This document shows positions 25,633 to 34,000 of a stretch of 64,000 bases of DNA, in pieces. The DNA lies in contig NZ_BMVU01000001.1 in the NCBI RefSeq assembly GCF_014650875.1, forward strand, positions 310,001 to 374,000. Direction: 5' to 3'. Positions within the stretch are counted from its first letter, which is position 1; each line of letters opens with the position of its first letter. Position numbers and translations under genes: made by a program. This stretch comes from Streptomyces minutiscleroticus (lineage in GTDB: Bacteria; Actinomycetota; Actinomycetes; Streptomycetales; Streptomycetaceae). A model generated the notes under the pieces. That model saw only the letters and a list, made by a program, of their open reading frames with translations. It made no database searches and was not told the origin of the DNA.

Positions 25633-27217
25633 TCCGGTACTCGCCCGGCCCGGGCACCGTCAGCCGGGTGAACTCGCCGCTCCGACCCAGGCAGCCGCCG
25701 CCCCCGGCGCGCAGCCACGGCGAGTACGCGATCCGCACGGTGACCGAGCCGGGCCGGTCCATCCGCACCACGAGCCCGGCGGCCGTGGCCCGCACCACCG
25801 CGGCGGGGGAGGACGCCAGCGGCTCCGCGCCGCGCACCCGGTACACCCGCCAGTGCGCGTCCCGCCACACCGGCTCCAGCCAGTCGGGCCCGCCGCGCAC
25901 CAGCCGCGCCTCCGCCCGGGCGGAGGCGTCGGGCCGCCCGGAGGGCAGCACCACGAGGCCGACCGCCCACCGGTCCAGCCACGCCCGGTACGTCGCCGCC
26001 GAGAACGTCCCGTCGTAGAAGAGGCGGCCCCGCTCGACGTCCAGCCGCCGGTCCCAGCCGCGCGCCAGGTTCACGTACGGGGCCAGCGCGGCGGCCTCGC
26101 GGTGGTCGCGGCCCGGCACCACCTCGACCCGGGTCCGGTCCGCGCCCAGCCGCTCCAGCGCGCGTACCACGCCCCGCGTGTCGCGGGCCCAGGCCGGTAC
26201 CGGCACGGAGACCGCCAGGCCGTCGGCCGTCTCCCGGCCCACCCAGGCCACCGAGCACACCAGCGCCGTCACGAGCGCCACCCGCCGGTGCCGGCCGCCG
26301 GGCGCCGCCACCAGCGCGGCCAGCAGCACGGCCGGGGCGAACAGCTCCGCGAGCCGCCCCACGTCCGTGCCGACCGGCGAGGGCACCAGGTACGTCAGCG
26401 CCGCGCAGGCCGCGTACACCGCCGCGCCCCAGCGCGGCACCCGCCACTCGCGCGGCGCGAGCACCACCACGGCCGCGCAGCACAGCACCGGCCCCCACAG
26501 CGCGGCCGCCGGCACCACCTGCCCGCCGCGGGACGGGAACAGCACCGCCGTGAACGCCAGGACCGCGGCCGGCGGCACCAGCAGCGCGGCGGCGCGCCGC
26601 CGGTCGCGGGCGAGCCCGTACCCGGCGCCCGCGACCGCGAGGAACAACCCGGCGACCGGGCTCGCCGCCGTCGCCAGCACCGCGCACAGCGCCGCGGGCG
26701 GCAGCCGGCGCCGGCGTGCCAGCAGCACGCAGGAGGCCAGGCCGAGCGCGGCCCCGAGCGCGAAGGCGGTCCGCCCCGAGGCGGCGTTGCACCACAGCCC
26801 GAGGGACGCCAGCAGCGCGGGGCCCAGCGGGCGGCGCGGCACGGCGCGCGCCAGCAGGACCGCGGCCGGCCAGGAGGCCGCGAGACCGGCCGCGACCGTG
26901 ACCGTCCGGACCCCGAGCACGGCCGTGACGTACGGCGACACGAGGCCCTGGTCGGCGGTGTGCGTCCCGCCGTACCAGAACAGGCCGTACGCCGAGCCGC
27001 CGTGCCGGGCCGCGAAGTCCGCCCACGCCTCCTGCGCCGCGAGGTCCCCGCCGCCGGTGGCGAGGAACACCCACCACACCGCGTACGCCGGCAGCGCGGC
27101 CAGGACGGCCGTCAGCGGGACGCGGTGCCGGTGGCAGAACGCGCGGACCCGGTGCGGGACTCTCCCGCGCGGCGGGAGGGCCGGACGGGCGGGGGACAGC
27201 TCGGCGGCGGGGACCAC
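25586..27217 (-). CDS. multi-pass GT-C-like membrane protein
   Basis: About 543 residues from GTG 27217 (GGAAG upstream); the true start is uncertain. Roughly ten hydrophobic segments (VPLTAVLAALPAYAVWWVFL, AGLAASWPAAVLLARAV, ALWGPVLCCAAVVVLA and others) are followed by a soluble C-terminal domain of ~180 residues (VRALERLGADRTRVEVVPG, FYDGTFSAATYRAWLDRWAV, VTVRIAYSPWLRAGGGGCLG). The layout matches actinobacterial arabinofuranosyl/mannosyl transferase-like proteins. It overlaps the convergent GT87-PAP2 gene by 47 bp at the 3' ends, and both products suggest envelope glycan work. Confidence 0.7.
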   Translation of the reverse strand: MVPAAELSPARPALPPRGRVPHRVRAFCHRHRVPLTAVLAALPAYAVWWVFLATGGGDLAAQEAWADFAARHGGSAYGLFWYGGTHTADQGLVSPYVTAVLGVRTVTVAAGLAASWPAAVLLARAVPRRPLGPALLASLGLWCNAASGRTAFALGAALGLASCVLLARRRRLPPAALCAVLATAASPVAGLFLAVAGAGYGLARDRRRAAALLVPPAAVLAFTAVLFPSRGGQVVPAAALWGPVLCCAAVVVLAPREWRVPRWGAAVYAACAALTYLVPSPVGTDVGRLAELFAPAVLLAALVAAPGGRHRRVALVTALVCSVAWVGRETADGLAVSVPVPAWARDTRGVVRALERLGADRTRVEVVPGRDHREAAALAPYVNLARGWDRRLDVERGRLFYDGTFSAATYRAWLDRWAVGLVVLPSGRPDASARAEARLVRGGPDWLEPVWRDAHWRVYRVRGAEPLASSPAAVVRATAAGLVVRMDRPGSVTVRIAYSPWLRAGGGGCLGRSGEFTRLTVPGPGEYRISSEYGPSRTRVCPC

Positions 27218-27441
27218 GGGTCGGCGCTTCCGGTCGACGGCTACGGGGGTGCGTACCTGGTGCGGGGGTGCGTACCTGTCGTTCCTGTCGCTGTGCCGGC
27301 GGGCCCGCCACGGGGGCGCGTGCCTGCCGTTCCGCACCGGAAGACGGCGGGCCGGGCGGGGCCGTTGACCGCTTTTCGGCCGGAGACGCGGCAAGGGGCG
27401 CGGGCACGGCGGGGGGCGGCGGCCCGCTGCGAGGGGAACGG

Positions 27442-28497
27442 CTACAGCGGGTCGCGGCCGGATGCGACCGGCGCCGCACCGGAGGCGTCCTCCGCGCGGG
27501 CGCCCTCCTCGAAGGCGACGGGCGCCTCGAAGGAGGCCCGGCGCGTGGCGCGGCGCAGGGCCTTGAGGACGGCCGGTCCCAGGAGCAGGGTCAGGGTCAC
27601 CGTGACGACCGCCCGGCCCAGGTCCCAGCCGAGCGAGGTGGCCAGGCAGTACGCGGCGAAGCGGACCAGGTCGGCGGAGAGGGGGGCGTCCGGGTCGTAG
27701 GCGATCGAGGAGGCCAGTCCGTTCAGGAAGGGCCAGCCCGCGAGGTTCGTCATCGTCCCGTACGCGAAGGCGGCGGCGAAGCCGTAGGCGGCGAGCAGCA
27801 GCAGCTCGCCGCGGCCGCGCAGCCGCTCCGCGCCCGGCAGCAGCCCCGCTCCCATGGCGAACCAGCCCATGGCCAGCATCTGGAACGGCATCCACGGGCC
27901 GACCCCGCCGGTGAGCAGCGCGGACGCGAACATCGTCAGGGAGCCGAGGACGAAGCCGAAGCCCGGCCCGAGGACGCGCCCGCTCAGCACCATGAGGAAG
28001 AACATCGGCTCGATCCCGGCGGTCCCGGCCCCGATCGGGCGCAGCGCCGCGCCGGTCGCGGCGAGCACGCCCAGCATGGCGACGGCCTTCGCGCCGAGCC
28101 CGGACTCCGCGACGGTCGCGGTGACCACCCCGACCAGCAGCACCAGCAGGCCCGCGAAGAGCCAGGGCGCGTCCTGCGCGTGCGCGGCGACCTGCGACCC
28201 GGGGCCCGCGACGAGCGGCCAGAGGAACGCGGCCAGACCCACGGCGCTGACGAGGAGCAGGGCGGCGACGGACCGGGGGCCGAGCCGGACGGCCCGCACC
28301 CGGGCCCGGCGCCCGGGGCCGGCCGCGGACGGGGCCGCGCCGCGCGGACGTCCGGCCCGGCCGCCGTGCGGGCCTCCGCCCGTGCGGGCGCCCGTGCTTC
28401 CGCCCGAGCCGCCGCGCGTGCCGGTGCCGGTGCCCGCGGCCGTGCCGGCGTTCCCGCCGCCGTGCGCGCCCGTCCTTGCGCCGTCGTCCCGGCTCAC
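27442..28497 (-). CDS. ECF transporter S component (substrate-binding membrane subunit)
   Basis: 351 residues, GTG start overlapping the ATPase stop by GTGA. The first ~65 residues are Gly/Arg/Thr-rich. Six membrane helices follow, with the S-component features GAGTAGIEPMFFLMVLSGRV, GPGFGFVLGSLTMFASALLTGGVGPWMPFQMLAMGWFAMGAG and AYGFAAAFAYG. The S unit determines specificity in energy-coupling-factor importers; corrinoid is inferred from the riboswitch and secreted partners. It is the last gene of the operon. Confidence 0.85.
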   Translation of the reverse strand: MSRDDGARTGAHGGGNAGTAAGTGTGTRGGSGGSTGARTGGGPHGGRAGRPRGAAPSAAGPGRRARVRAVRLGPRSVAALLLVSAVGLAAFLWPLVAGPGSQVAAHAQDAPWLFAGLLVLLVGVVTATVAESGLGAKAVAMLGVLAATGAALRPIGAGTAGIEPMFFLMVLSGRVLGPGFGFVLGSLTMFASALLTGGVGPWMPFQMLAMGWFAMGAGLLPGAERLRGRGELLLLAAYGFAAAFAYGTMTNLAGWPFLNGLASSIAYDPDAPLSADLVRFAAYCLATSLGWDLGRAVVTVTLTLLLGPAVLKALRRATRRASFEAPVAFEEGARAEDASGAAPVASGRDPL

Positions 28498-30527
28498 GCG
28501 TCCGCCTCCCCGTCCCCGGCGGCCCCCAGGGCGGCGCGGACCTGGGCGACCGTCAGCCAGCGCTGCGGCGCCAGCACCTTGGTGACCTGCGGGGCGAAGG
28601 ACGGGGAGGCCAGGACCACGTCGTCGGCCGGGCCGTCGGCGACCCGCTCGCCGTCGGCGAGGATCACCACGCGGTGCGCCAGCTCCGCGGCGAGCTCCAC
28701 GTCGTGGGTCGCCAGGACGATGGCGTGCCCGTCGGCGGCCAGCCCGCGCAGGACCGCGACCAGCCGGGCCTTCGCCGCGTAGTCCAGGCCGCGGGTCGGC
28801 TCGTCCAGCAGGAGCAGCGGGGGCCGGGCCGCCAGCACCACGGACAGCGCGAGCGCCAGCCGCTGGCCCTCGGACAGGTCCCGCGGATGCGCGTCGTCGC
28901 CGACGCCCGGCAGCAGCCGGGTCACCAGCGCCCGGCAGGTGCCCGGCGCCGCCCCCGCGTCCCGGTCGGCGGCGGCGCACTCGGCGGCCACCGTGTCCGC
29001 GTACAGCAGGTCGCGCGGCTCCTGCGGCACGAGGCCGACCAGGCGCACGAGGTCGCGCGGCGCCGTCCGGTGCGGTGCCGCACCGCCGACGCGCACCCGG
29101 CCCGCGGCCGGTTCGACCAGCCCGACGAGGGCGCTCAGCAGCGTGGACTTGCCCGCGCCGTTGCGCCCCATCAGCGCGACGGTCTCGCCGGCCGCGACGT
29201 CCAGCGCGACCCCGCGCAGCGCCTCGACGCGTCCGCGCCGGACGACGAGGCCCTCGACGGAGGCGGCGGGCGCGGGACCGGCGGCCCCCGGCCCCGCGGT
29301 GGGCGGGGCGGCCGCCGGCCCCGCGGTGGGGGAGGCGGCGGTGGCACGGCCGCGGAACAGGCCCGCGCGCAACCCCGCGAGCAGCCCCGGGCGACGCGGC
29401 CCGGCCCCCGCGGCGGTCCCGCCCGGCGCGGACGCGGGCCCGTCCGCCCCGGTGGCCGAGGGGGCGCCCGGCCCCGTGGCCCCGAGGCCGCCGGACCCGG
29501 CCGCCCCGGGACCTGACGGGCCCGCGGCCGTCCGTCCCCCCGGCGTACCGGGGACGGGCCCGGCCGGTGTTCCGTGCGTCGGCGGCACCGCGGCCGCGGT
29601 GCGGGACGGGTGCGTGGCCACCCGGGAGCCGGGGGCGCCGGGGCCCGCTTCGGCCGGTGCCCCGCCCGGCGTTCCGTGCGCCGGCGGTTCCGGTGGCCCG
29701 TCCGGTGCCACCCGCGCCAGCCGCTCCCGCAGCGCCCCGGCCCGCCGCCGGGCGTCCCGCACCGTCAGCGGCAGGGGCGACCAGCCGGCGAGCCGGCCCA
29801 GGGACACCACCGGCGGGTGGACCGGGGAGACCGCCATGACCTCGGCCGGCGTGCCCGTCACGGGGGCGGCGCCGGGGGCGGGCAGCAGGACGACCCGGTC
29901 GGCGTGGTGCACGACGCGCTCCAGGCGGTGCTCGGCCATGAGGACCGTCGTGCCGAGGTCGTGCACGAGGCGCTGGAGCACGGCGAGCACCTCCTCGGCC
30001 GCCGCCGGGTCGAGCGCCGAGGTCGGCTCGTCCAGGACCAGCACCCTGGGGTGCGGGGTGAGCACGGACCCGATCGCCACCCGCTGCTGCTGGCCCCCGG
30101 AGAGCGCGGCGACGGGCCTGTCCCGCAGGTCGGCGAGGCCCAGCAGGTCCAGGGTCTCCTCGACGCGCCGCCGCATGACGTCCGGGGCGAGCCCGAGCGA
30201 CTCCATGCCGTACGCGAGCTCGTCCTCGACCGTGTCGGTGACGAAGTGGGAGAGCGGGTCCTGGCCCACCGTGCCGACCACGTCGGCGAGTTCGCGGGGC
30301 TTGTGCAGGCGGGTGTCGCGGCCCGCGACCGTCACCCGGCCGCGCAGCGTGCCGCCCGTGAAGTGCGGCACGAGCCCGCTCACCGCGCCGAGCACGGTCG
30401 ACTTGCCGACGCCGGACGGCCCGACGAGCAGCACCAGTTCGCCCTCGGGGACGGTCAGGTCGACCCCTCGGACGACGGGTGCGTCCTGCCCGTCGTACGT
30501 CACGGAGACGTCCTCGAAACGGATCAT
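28494..30527 (-). CDS. ECF transporter double ATPase (EcfA-EcfA' fusion)
   Basis: 677 residues with two ABC ATPase domains. The N-terminal one has GPSGVGKS, LSGGQQQR, VLVLDEPTSALD and the His switch MAEHRLERV. The C-terminal one has MGRNGAGKS, LSEGQRLALALSV, LLLLDEPTRGLD and LATHDVELA. A ~150-residue Pro/Gly/Ala-rich linker (about residues 290-440) separates them. It powers the ECF module with the T component, whose gene overlaps it by ATGA. The signature of the second domain is degenerate (LSEGQ), common in such fusions. Confidence 0.9.
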   Translation of the reverse strand: MIRFEDVSVTYDGQDAPVVRGVDLTVPEGELVLLVGPSGVGKSTVLGAVSGLVPHFTGGTLRGRVTVAGRDTRLHKPRELADVVGTVGQDPLSHFVTDTVEDELAYGMESLGLAPDVMRRRVEETLDLLGLADLRDRPVAALSGGQQQRVAIGSVLTPHPRVLVLDEPTSALDPAAAEEVLAVLQRLVHDLGTTVLMAEHRLERVVHHADRVVLLPAPGAAPVTGTPAEVMAVSPVHPPVVSLGRLAGWSPLPLTVRDARRRAGALRERLARVAPDGPPEPPAHGTPGGAPAEAGPGAPGSRVATHPSRTAAAVPPTHGTPAGPVPGTPGGRTAAGPSGPGAAGSGGLGATGPGAPSATGADGPASAPGGTAAGAGPRRPGLLAGLRAGLFRGRATAASPTAGPAAAPPTAGPGAAGPAPAASVEGLVVRRGRVEALRGVALDVAAGETVALMGRNGAGKSTLLSALVGLVEPAAGRVRVGGAAPHRTAPRDLVRLVGLVPQEPRDLLYADTVAAECAAADRDAGAAPGTCRALVTRLLPGVGDDAHPRDLSEGQRLALALSVVLAARPPLLLLDEPTRGLDYAAKARLVAVLRGLAADGHAIVLATHDVELAAELAHRVVILADGERVADGPADDVVLASPSFAPQVTKVLAPQRWLTVAQVRAALGAAGDGEADA

Positions 30528-31714
30528 GACGGCTCCCTGGGGATCGGGGCGGCGAACGCGGGGACCAGGCCCAGCAGGACCGCCGCGGCCGGCCACAGGG
30601 GCAGGACCGGCGCGGTCAGCGGGACGACGGAGGGGTGCAGGGCGGCGGAGCCGTACGCGCCGGCCAGGAGCGGCAGGACCGCGGCCGCCGCGCCGGAGGC
30701 GGCGACCAGCCAGGCGCGCACGCCCCACGCGTCGGGCCGGTAGCGGGTGCGCGGCGAGCGGCGGCCGCCCAGCCACAGCCCGGCGAGCACCGCGGCCGTC
30801 CCGGCGAGCAGCAGGGGCGGCCCGTACCCGGAGCCGTCCGCGGTGAGCAGCCCGTACGTGCCCGCGCAGACCGCGGCCAGGCCGCCCAGGGTGAGGACGG
30901 CGGTGGTGCGGCGGACGGCGGCCGGAACCGGCAGCGTGCGCCCGTACCCGCGCGCGTCCATCGCCGCCGCGAGGGCCACCGAGCGCTCCAGGGCGCCCTC
31001 CAGGACCGGCAGTCCGACCTGGAGCAGTCCGCGCAGGCCCCGGTCCGGGCGGCCGCGCAGCCGGCGCGCGGCCCGCAGCCGCCGCACGTCCGCGATCAGG
31101 TTCGGCGCGAAGGTGAGGGCGACGACGGCCGCGACGCCCGCCTCGTACAGGGCGCCCGGCAGGGACTTCAGCAGCCGGGCCGGGTGGGCGAGGGCGTTCG
31201 CGGCCCCCACGCAGATCAGCAGGGTGGCCAGCCGCAGCCCGTCGTACAGGGCGAAGACCACGCCCTCGGCGGTGACCCGGCCGCCGATCCGGACGCCCTG
31301 CGCCCAGCCGGGCAGCGGCACCTCGGGCAGGGTGAGGAGGGTGTGCGTGCCGGGGACGCCGGAGCCGAGCAGGACGGCGAAGGCCAGCCGGACGCCCAGC
31401 ACGGCGAGGGCGAGGCCGACGAACGCGCCGTAGGAGCGCGACCAGGGCGCCCGGGTGCGGCGGGCCGCGACGACGTAGCAGACCACGCCGACGACCAGGG
31501 CGAGCAGCAGCGGGTTGGTGGTGCGGGACGCGGTGGCGCCCAGGCCGAGGGCCCAGAGCCACCAGGCGCCCGCGTGCAGGGCGTTGGACCGGTGGGCCTC
31601 AGGGGCGCGCGGGAACCACCGGGCCCGGGGCCCCGCGCCGGTGTCCCGCACGGCCGCGCGGGACACCGCGGTCCCCGGGGTTCTCCGGTCCCTTCGGTCC
31701 TTCGGAGGCTTCAT
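30524..31714 (-). CDS. ECF transporter T component (CbiQ family)
   Basis: 396 residues with ~8 hydrophobic segments. The cytoplasmic coupling region carries RRLRAARRLRGRPDRGLRGL and AMDARGYGRT, the Ala-Arg-Gly motifs that contact the ATPases. The N-terminal ~35 residues are charged. It joins the S component with the ATPases and overlaps the ATPase start by four bases. A C-terminal extension with three further helices (after residue ~265) makes it longer than a typical CbiQ/EcfT (~260 residues). Confidence 0.87.
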   Translation of the reverse strand: MKPPKDRRDRRTPGTAVSRAAVRDTGAGPRARWFPRAPEAHRSNALHAGAWWLWALGLGATASRTTNPLLLALVVGVVCYVVAARRTRAPWSRSYGAFVGLALAVLGVRLAFAVLLGSGVPGTHTLLTLPEVPLPGWAQGVRIGGRVTAEGVVFALYDGLRLATLLICVGAANALAHPARLLKSLPGALYEAGVAAVVALTFAPNLIADVRRLRAARRLRGRPDRGLRGLLQVGLPVLEGALERSVALAAAMDARGYGRTLPVPAAVRRTTAVLTLGGLAAVCAGTYGLLTADGSGYGPPLLLAGTAAVLAGLWLGGRRSPRTRYRPDAWGVRAWLVAASGAAAAVLPLLAGAYGSAALHPSVVPLTAPVLPLWPAAAVLLGLVPAFAAPIPREPS

Positions 31715-31729
31715 GGGGGAACGTGCCTC

Positions 31730-32410
31730 CTAGCCGCGGCGCCGCCGCGCCTGCCACACGCCGGCGGCGCCGAGCACGGCCACGACGGCCACGCCCGCGA
31801 CGATCCCCACCGACGGGCCGCCGGCGTCCGGCGACCCGGCCGGGGACGCGGACGAGGCGTCCGTGCCCCGGGCGTCCGCGCCGCCGCCGTCCGGTACCCG
31901 CTCGCCGCACCCCGTACGGGGATATCCGGCGATGGCGCACAGCAGCGCGTTGGCGTCGTAGCGCAGCGGCGGGGCGACGGCGGCCAGCGCGTCCGCCGTC
32001 GTCGCGTCCTCGGCGACGCTCGCGCAGGCCGTCCGCGGCCGCGGCGGCGTCCCGCCCGGCGGGGCGTCCGCGGCCGTGCCGAAGTCGAGGACCAGCGCGA
32101 TCCGCTTGCGGTCCGCCCGCTTTGGCGTCCGCGCGCAGATCGGCGCGAAGCGCGCGGCCCCGCGCGGCCGCGCGGTGTCCCCGGCGCCCCCGGACTCCCC
32201 GGCGTCCGCGCTCACGGCGAACCGGAACCCCTGCACGGAGCCGTCCGCGGGCCGCGAGGACGCGGGCCCCTGTGTCGCGTACACCCACGAGCCGCCGTCC
32301 CGCTCCCAGAAGGACCAGTAGCGGTAGCCGGCCGCCTGCGCGGGCGCGGCCGCGGCGAGCACGGCCACGACGAGCCCCGGGACCAGCGCGCACACGCGGC
32401 GGCGGGTCAC
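31730..32410 (-). CDS. SCO2322-family secreted protein
   Basis: 226 residues. The signal peptide is RRRVCALVPGLVVAVLAAAAPAQA, the mature start is AGYRYWSFWERDGGSW, and a C-terminal membrane helix (VGIVAGVAVVAVLGAAGVW) is followed by Arg residues, so it is anchored outside. It matches the actinobacterial SCO2322 family (domain with YRYWSFW and the GFRFAVSADA, FAPICARTP, KRIALVLDFGTA segments). The GTG start overlaps the stop of the preceding repeat protein by GTGA. It is co-transcribed with the ECF genes, so it is probably an accessory binding protein (inference). Confidence 0.85.
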   Translation of the reverse strand: MTRRRVCALVPGLVVAVLAAAAPAQAAGYRYWSFWERDGGSWVYATQGPASSRPADGSVQGFRFAVSADAGESGGAGDTARPRGAARFAPICARTPKRADRKRIALVLDFGTAADAPPGGTPPRPRTACASVAEDATTADALAAVAPPLRYDANALLCAIAGYPRTGCGERVPDGGGADARGTDASSASPAGSPDAGGPSVGIVAGVAVVAVLGAAGVWQARRRRG

Positions 32411-33654
32411 GGCCGCCGCCTCCCGCCGCGCAGGCTCAGCAGCAGGCCGCCGAGCACGCCGACGGCCAGGCCGCCGCCGATGAACCAGCCGACGGAGACC
32501 CCGTCGTCGCCGGTCTCCGCCGCGGCGGTCCGCTCGCCGGAGGCACGGGGCGCGGGACCGGTGGCGTTCAGCCGCTCGACGAGGTCGGTGCCGCCGAAGT
32601 CGCGCGGGTCGGCGCCGGTGGCGTGCGCGGCGAGGACCAGCTGGGCGTACGCGGCCGGGCCGCTCTTCGCCGCCCAGGACGCGGCGTTCTCCTCCAGCCA
32701 GGTCAGCGGTTCGCCGGCGTCGGCCGTGCGGCCCGCGGCGGCGAGCGCGACGACCGCGTCGGCGGTGTTGCCGTAGTCGGGCCGGTCCTCGGCGCCGGGC
32801 AGGGCGGAGGTCAGGTGCCCGTCGGCGGCCAGCGCGCCGGCGAGGTACGCGGCGCCGTTGCGCGCGGCGTCCGCCGCGGTGGACCCGGCGGCGCACCCGC
32901 CGCCGGCCTCCTCCTGCCCCGTCTCGCCCTTCTCGCCCTTCTCGTCCTTCCCGGACTTCCCGGGCGCGACCACGAAGCCCTCGCCCAGGGCGCCGAGCAC
33001 GCCCGCCGCCGTCGCGTCGGCGTTCGCCGTCAGCGCGCCGCCCTCGTCCGGCTGGAAGGCGAAGGCGCCGCCGCCGTCCCGGCCGCAGGGCACGGCGAGG
33101 GCGCGCAGCGCGTCGTAGGGGGACCTGCCGCCCGAGCGCACCTGCCGCGGCTCCTCACCGGCCGCCGCGAGCGCGCCGACCACGGCCGAGGTCGAGTTCG
33201 TGTCGCTGGCGCCGCCGGGGGTGTAGCCCCAGCCGCCGTCCTCGTTCTGCACGGACTTCAGCCAGGTCACGGCCTTGCCGGTGGCCGCGTCGTGGCCGCC
33301 GAGCGCCGCCAGGGCCTGGACGGCGGCGGCGGTGCTGTTGGTGTCGACGGCCGTCTTCGCGTCGCACGCCGCGTCCGGGTCGGCGCGGTAGGGGGCGAAG
33401 GCGCCGTCCGCGCACTGCTGCCCGGCCAGCCAGCCGACGGCCGCGGCGGCGGGCGCCACGCCGGCGGTGTCCTGGGCGAGCAGCGCGAGCGACTGCCGCC
33501 ACACGCCGTCGTACGTCGGGTCCCCGCTGCCGTACAGGGCGGAGGGGAGCTCCGGGGACGCGGAGGGGGACGCGTCGGCGAGGGCCGCCGGCGCGAGGGC
33601 CGCGCCGATCACGGCGGTGGCGGCCAGGACCGCGGCGCTGCGGCGGACGAACAT
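32407..33654 (-). CDS. secreted prenyltransferase/squalene-oxidase-repeat protein (transcobalamin-like fold)
   Basis: 415 residues with a signal peptide (LAATAVIGAALAPAALA). It contains four or five alpha/alpha-barrel repeats (WLAGQQCADGAFAPY, TNSTAAAVQALAALGG, WLKSVQNEDGGWGY, TNSTSAVVGALAAAG, NTADAVVALAAAG), then a disordered linker and a C-terminal helix FIGGGLAVGVLGGLLLSL with RGGRRR, so it is surface-anchored. The alpha6/alpha6 repeat barrel is the fold of animal transcobalamin and intrinsic factor, which fits a role in capturing corrinoids. First gene of the operon, 160 nt downstream of the putative riboswitch. Confidence 0.82.
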   Translation of the reverse strand: MFVRRSAAVLAATAVIGAALAPAALADASPSASPELPSALYGSGDPTYDGVWRQSLALLAQDTAGVAPAAAAVGWLAGQQCADGAFAPYRADPDAACDAKTAVDTNSTAAAVQALAALGGHDAATGKAVTWLKSVQNEDGGWGYTPGGASDTNSTSAVVGALAAAGEEPRQVRSGGRSPYDALRALAVPCGRDGGGAFAFQPDEGGALTANADATAAGVLGALGEGFVVAPGKSGKDEKGEKGETGQEEAGGGCAAGSTAADAARNGAAYLAGALAADGHLTSALPGAEDRPDYGNTADAVVALAAAGRTADAGEPLTWLEENAASWAAKSGPAAYAQLVLAAHATGADPRDFGGTDLVERLNATGPAPRASGERTAAAETGDDGVSVGWFIGGGLAVGVLGGLLLSLRGGRRRP

Positions 33655-33814
33655 GATCGGCGGGTGCCTCTCCCTGCGAGGAGCCGGGCGGCACGGGCCC
33701 GCGGGGCACCCGGCGGCTCGGCTCCGGACGAACTCTCGACGGTGCCGGTCACCGGGGGGCCGGTGACGCGAGCCGGTCACGTCCGGGACGGGACGCACCG
33801 AACCCGCCGTCCGG

Positions 33815-33945
33815 AGGGACGGCATGCGACCTGGGTTTCCCCTGTGCGAACGGACCGGCGGCGCGGGAGGCGAGGTGCCGGGTGCGCACCGGCTCTCCCC
33901 CGTACGGGCGTGATGACGACCTGCCCACTCTACCGGCCCGCCGCC
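33815..33945 (-). promoter_or_regulatory. probable cobalamin (B12) riboswitch
   Basis: On the minus strand a hairpin box AGAGCCGGTGCGCACCCGGC (33874-33895 region) resembles the B12-box core GAACCCGGTG/CCGGG. About 45 nt later comes GGGGAAACCCAGG then TCGCATGCCG (33817-33842), similar to the 3' element GAAGCCAGGA..CCTGCCG of cobalamin aptamers. It precedes an ECF importer with secreted partners, typical B12-riboswitch targets. A GGAGCCG...CGGCTCC stem nearer the start codon could be the expression platform. Assignment by eye; it deviates from consensus. Confidence 0.55.
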
Positions 33946-34000
33946 GGGTCCCCGAAGGGGAGGGCGGCACGGGACCGGTGCGGCGTCCGCGCCGCGGGTC

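Noticed and set aside
28494..31562. Longer reading of the double-ATPase gene to 1022 residues
   Set aside because: The extra N terminus is out of frame over the T-component gene; ATG 30527 gives the proper ABC start and an ATGA overlap.
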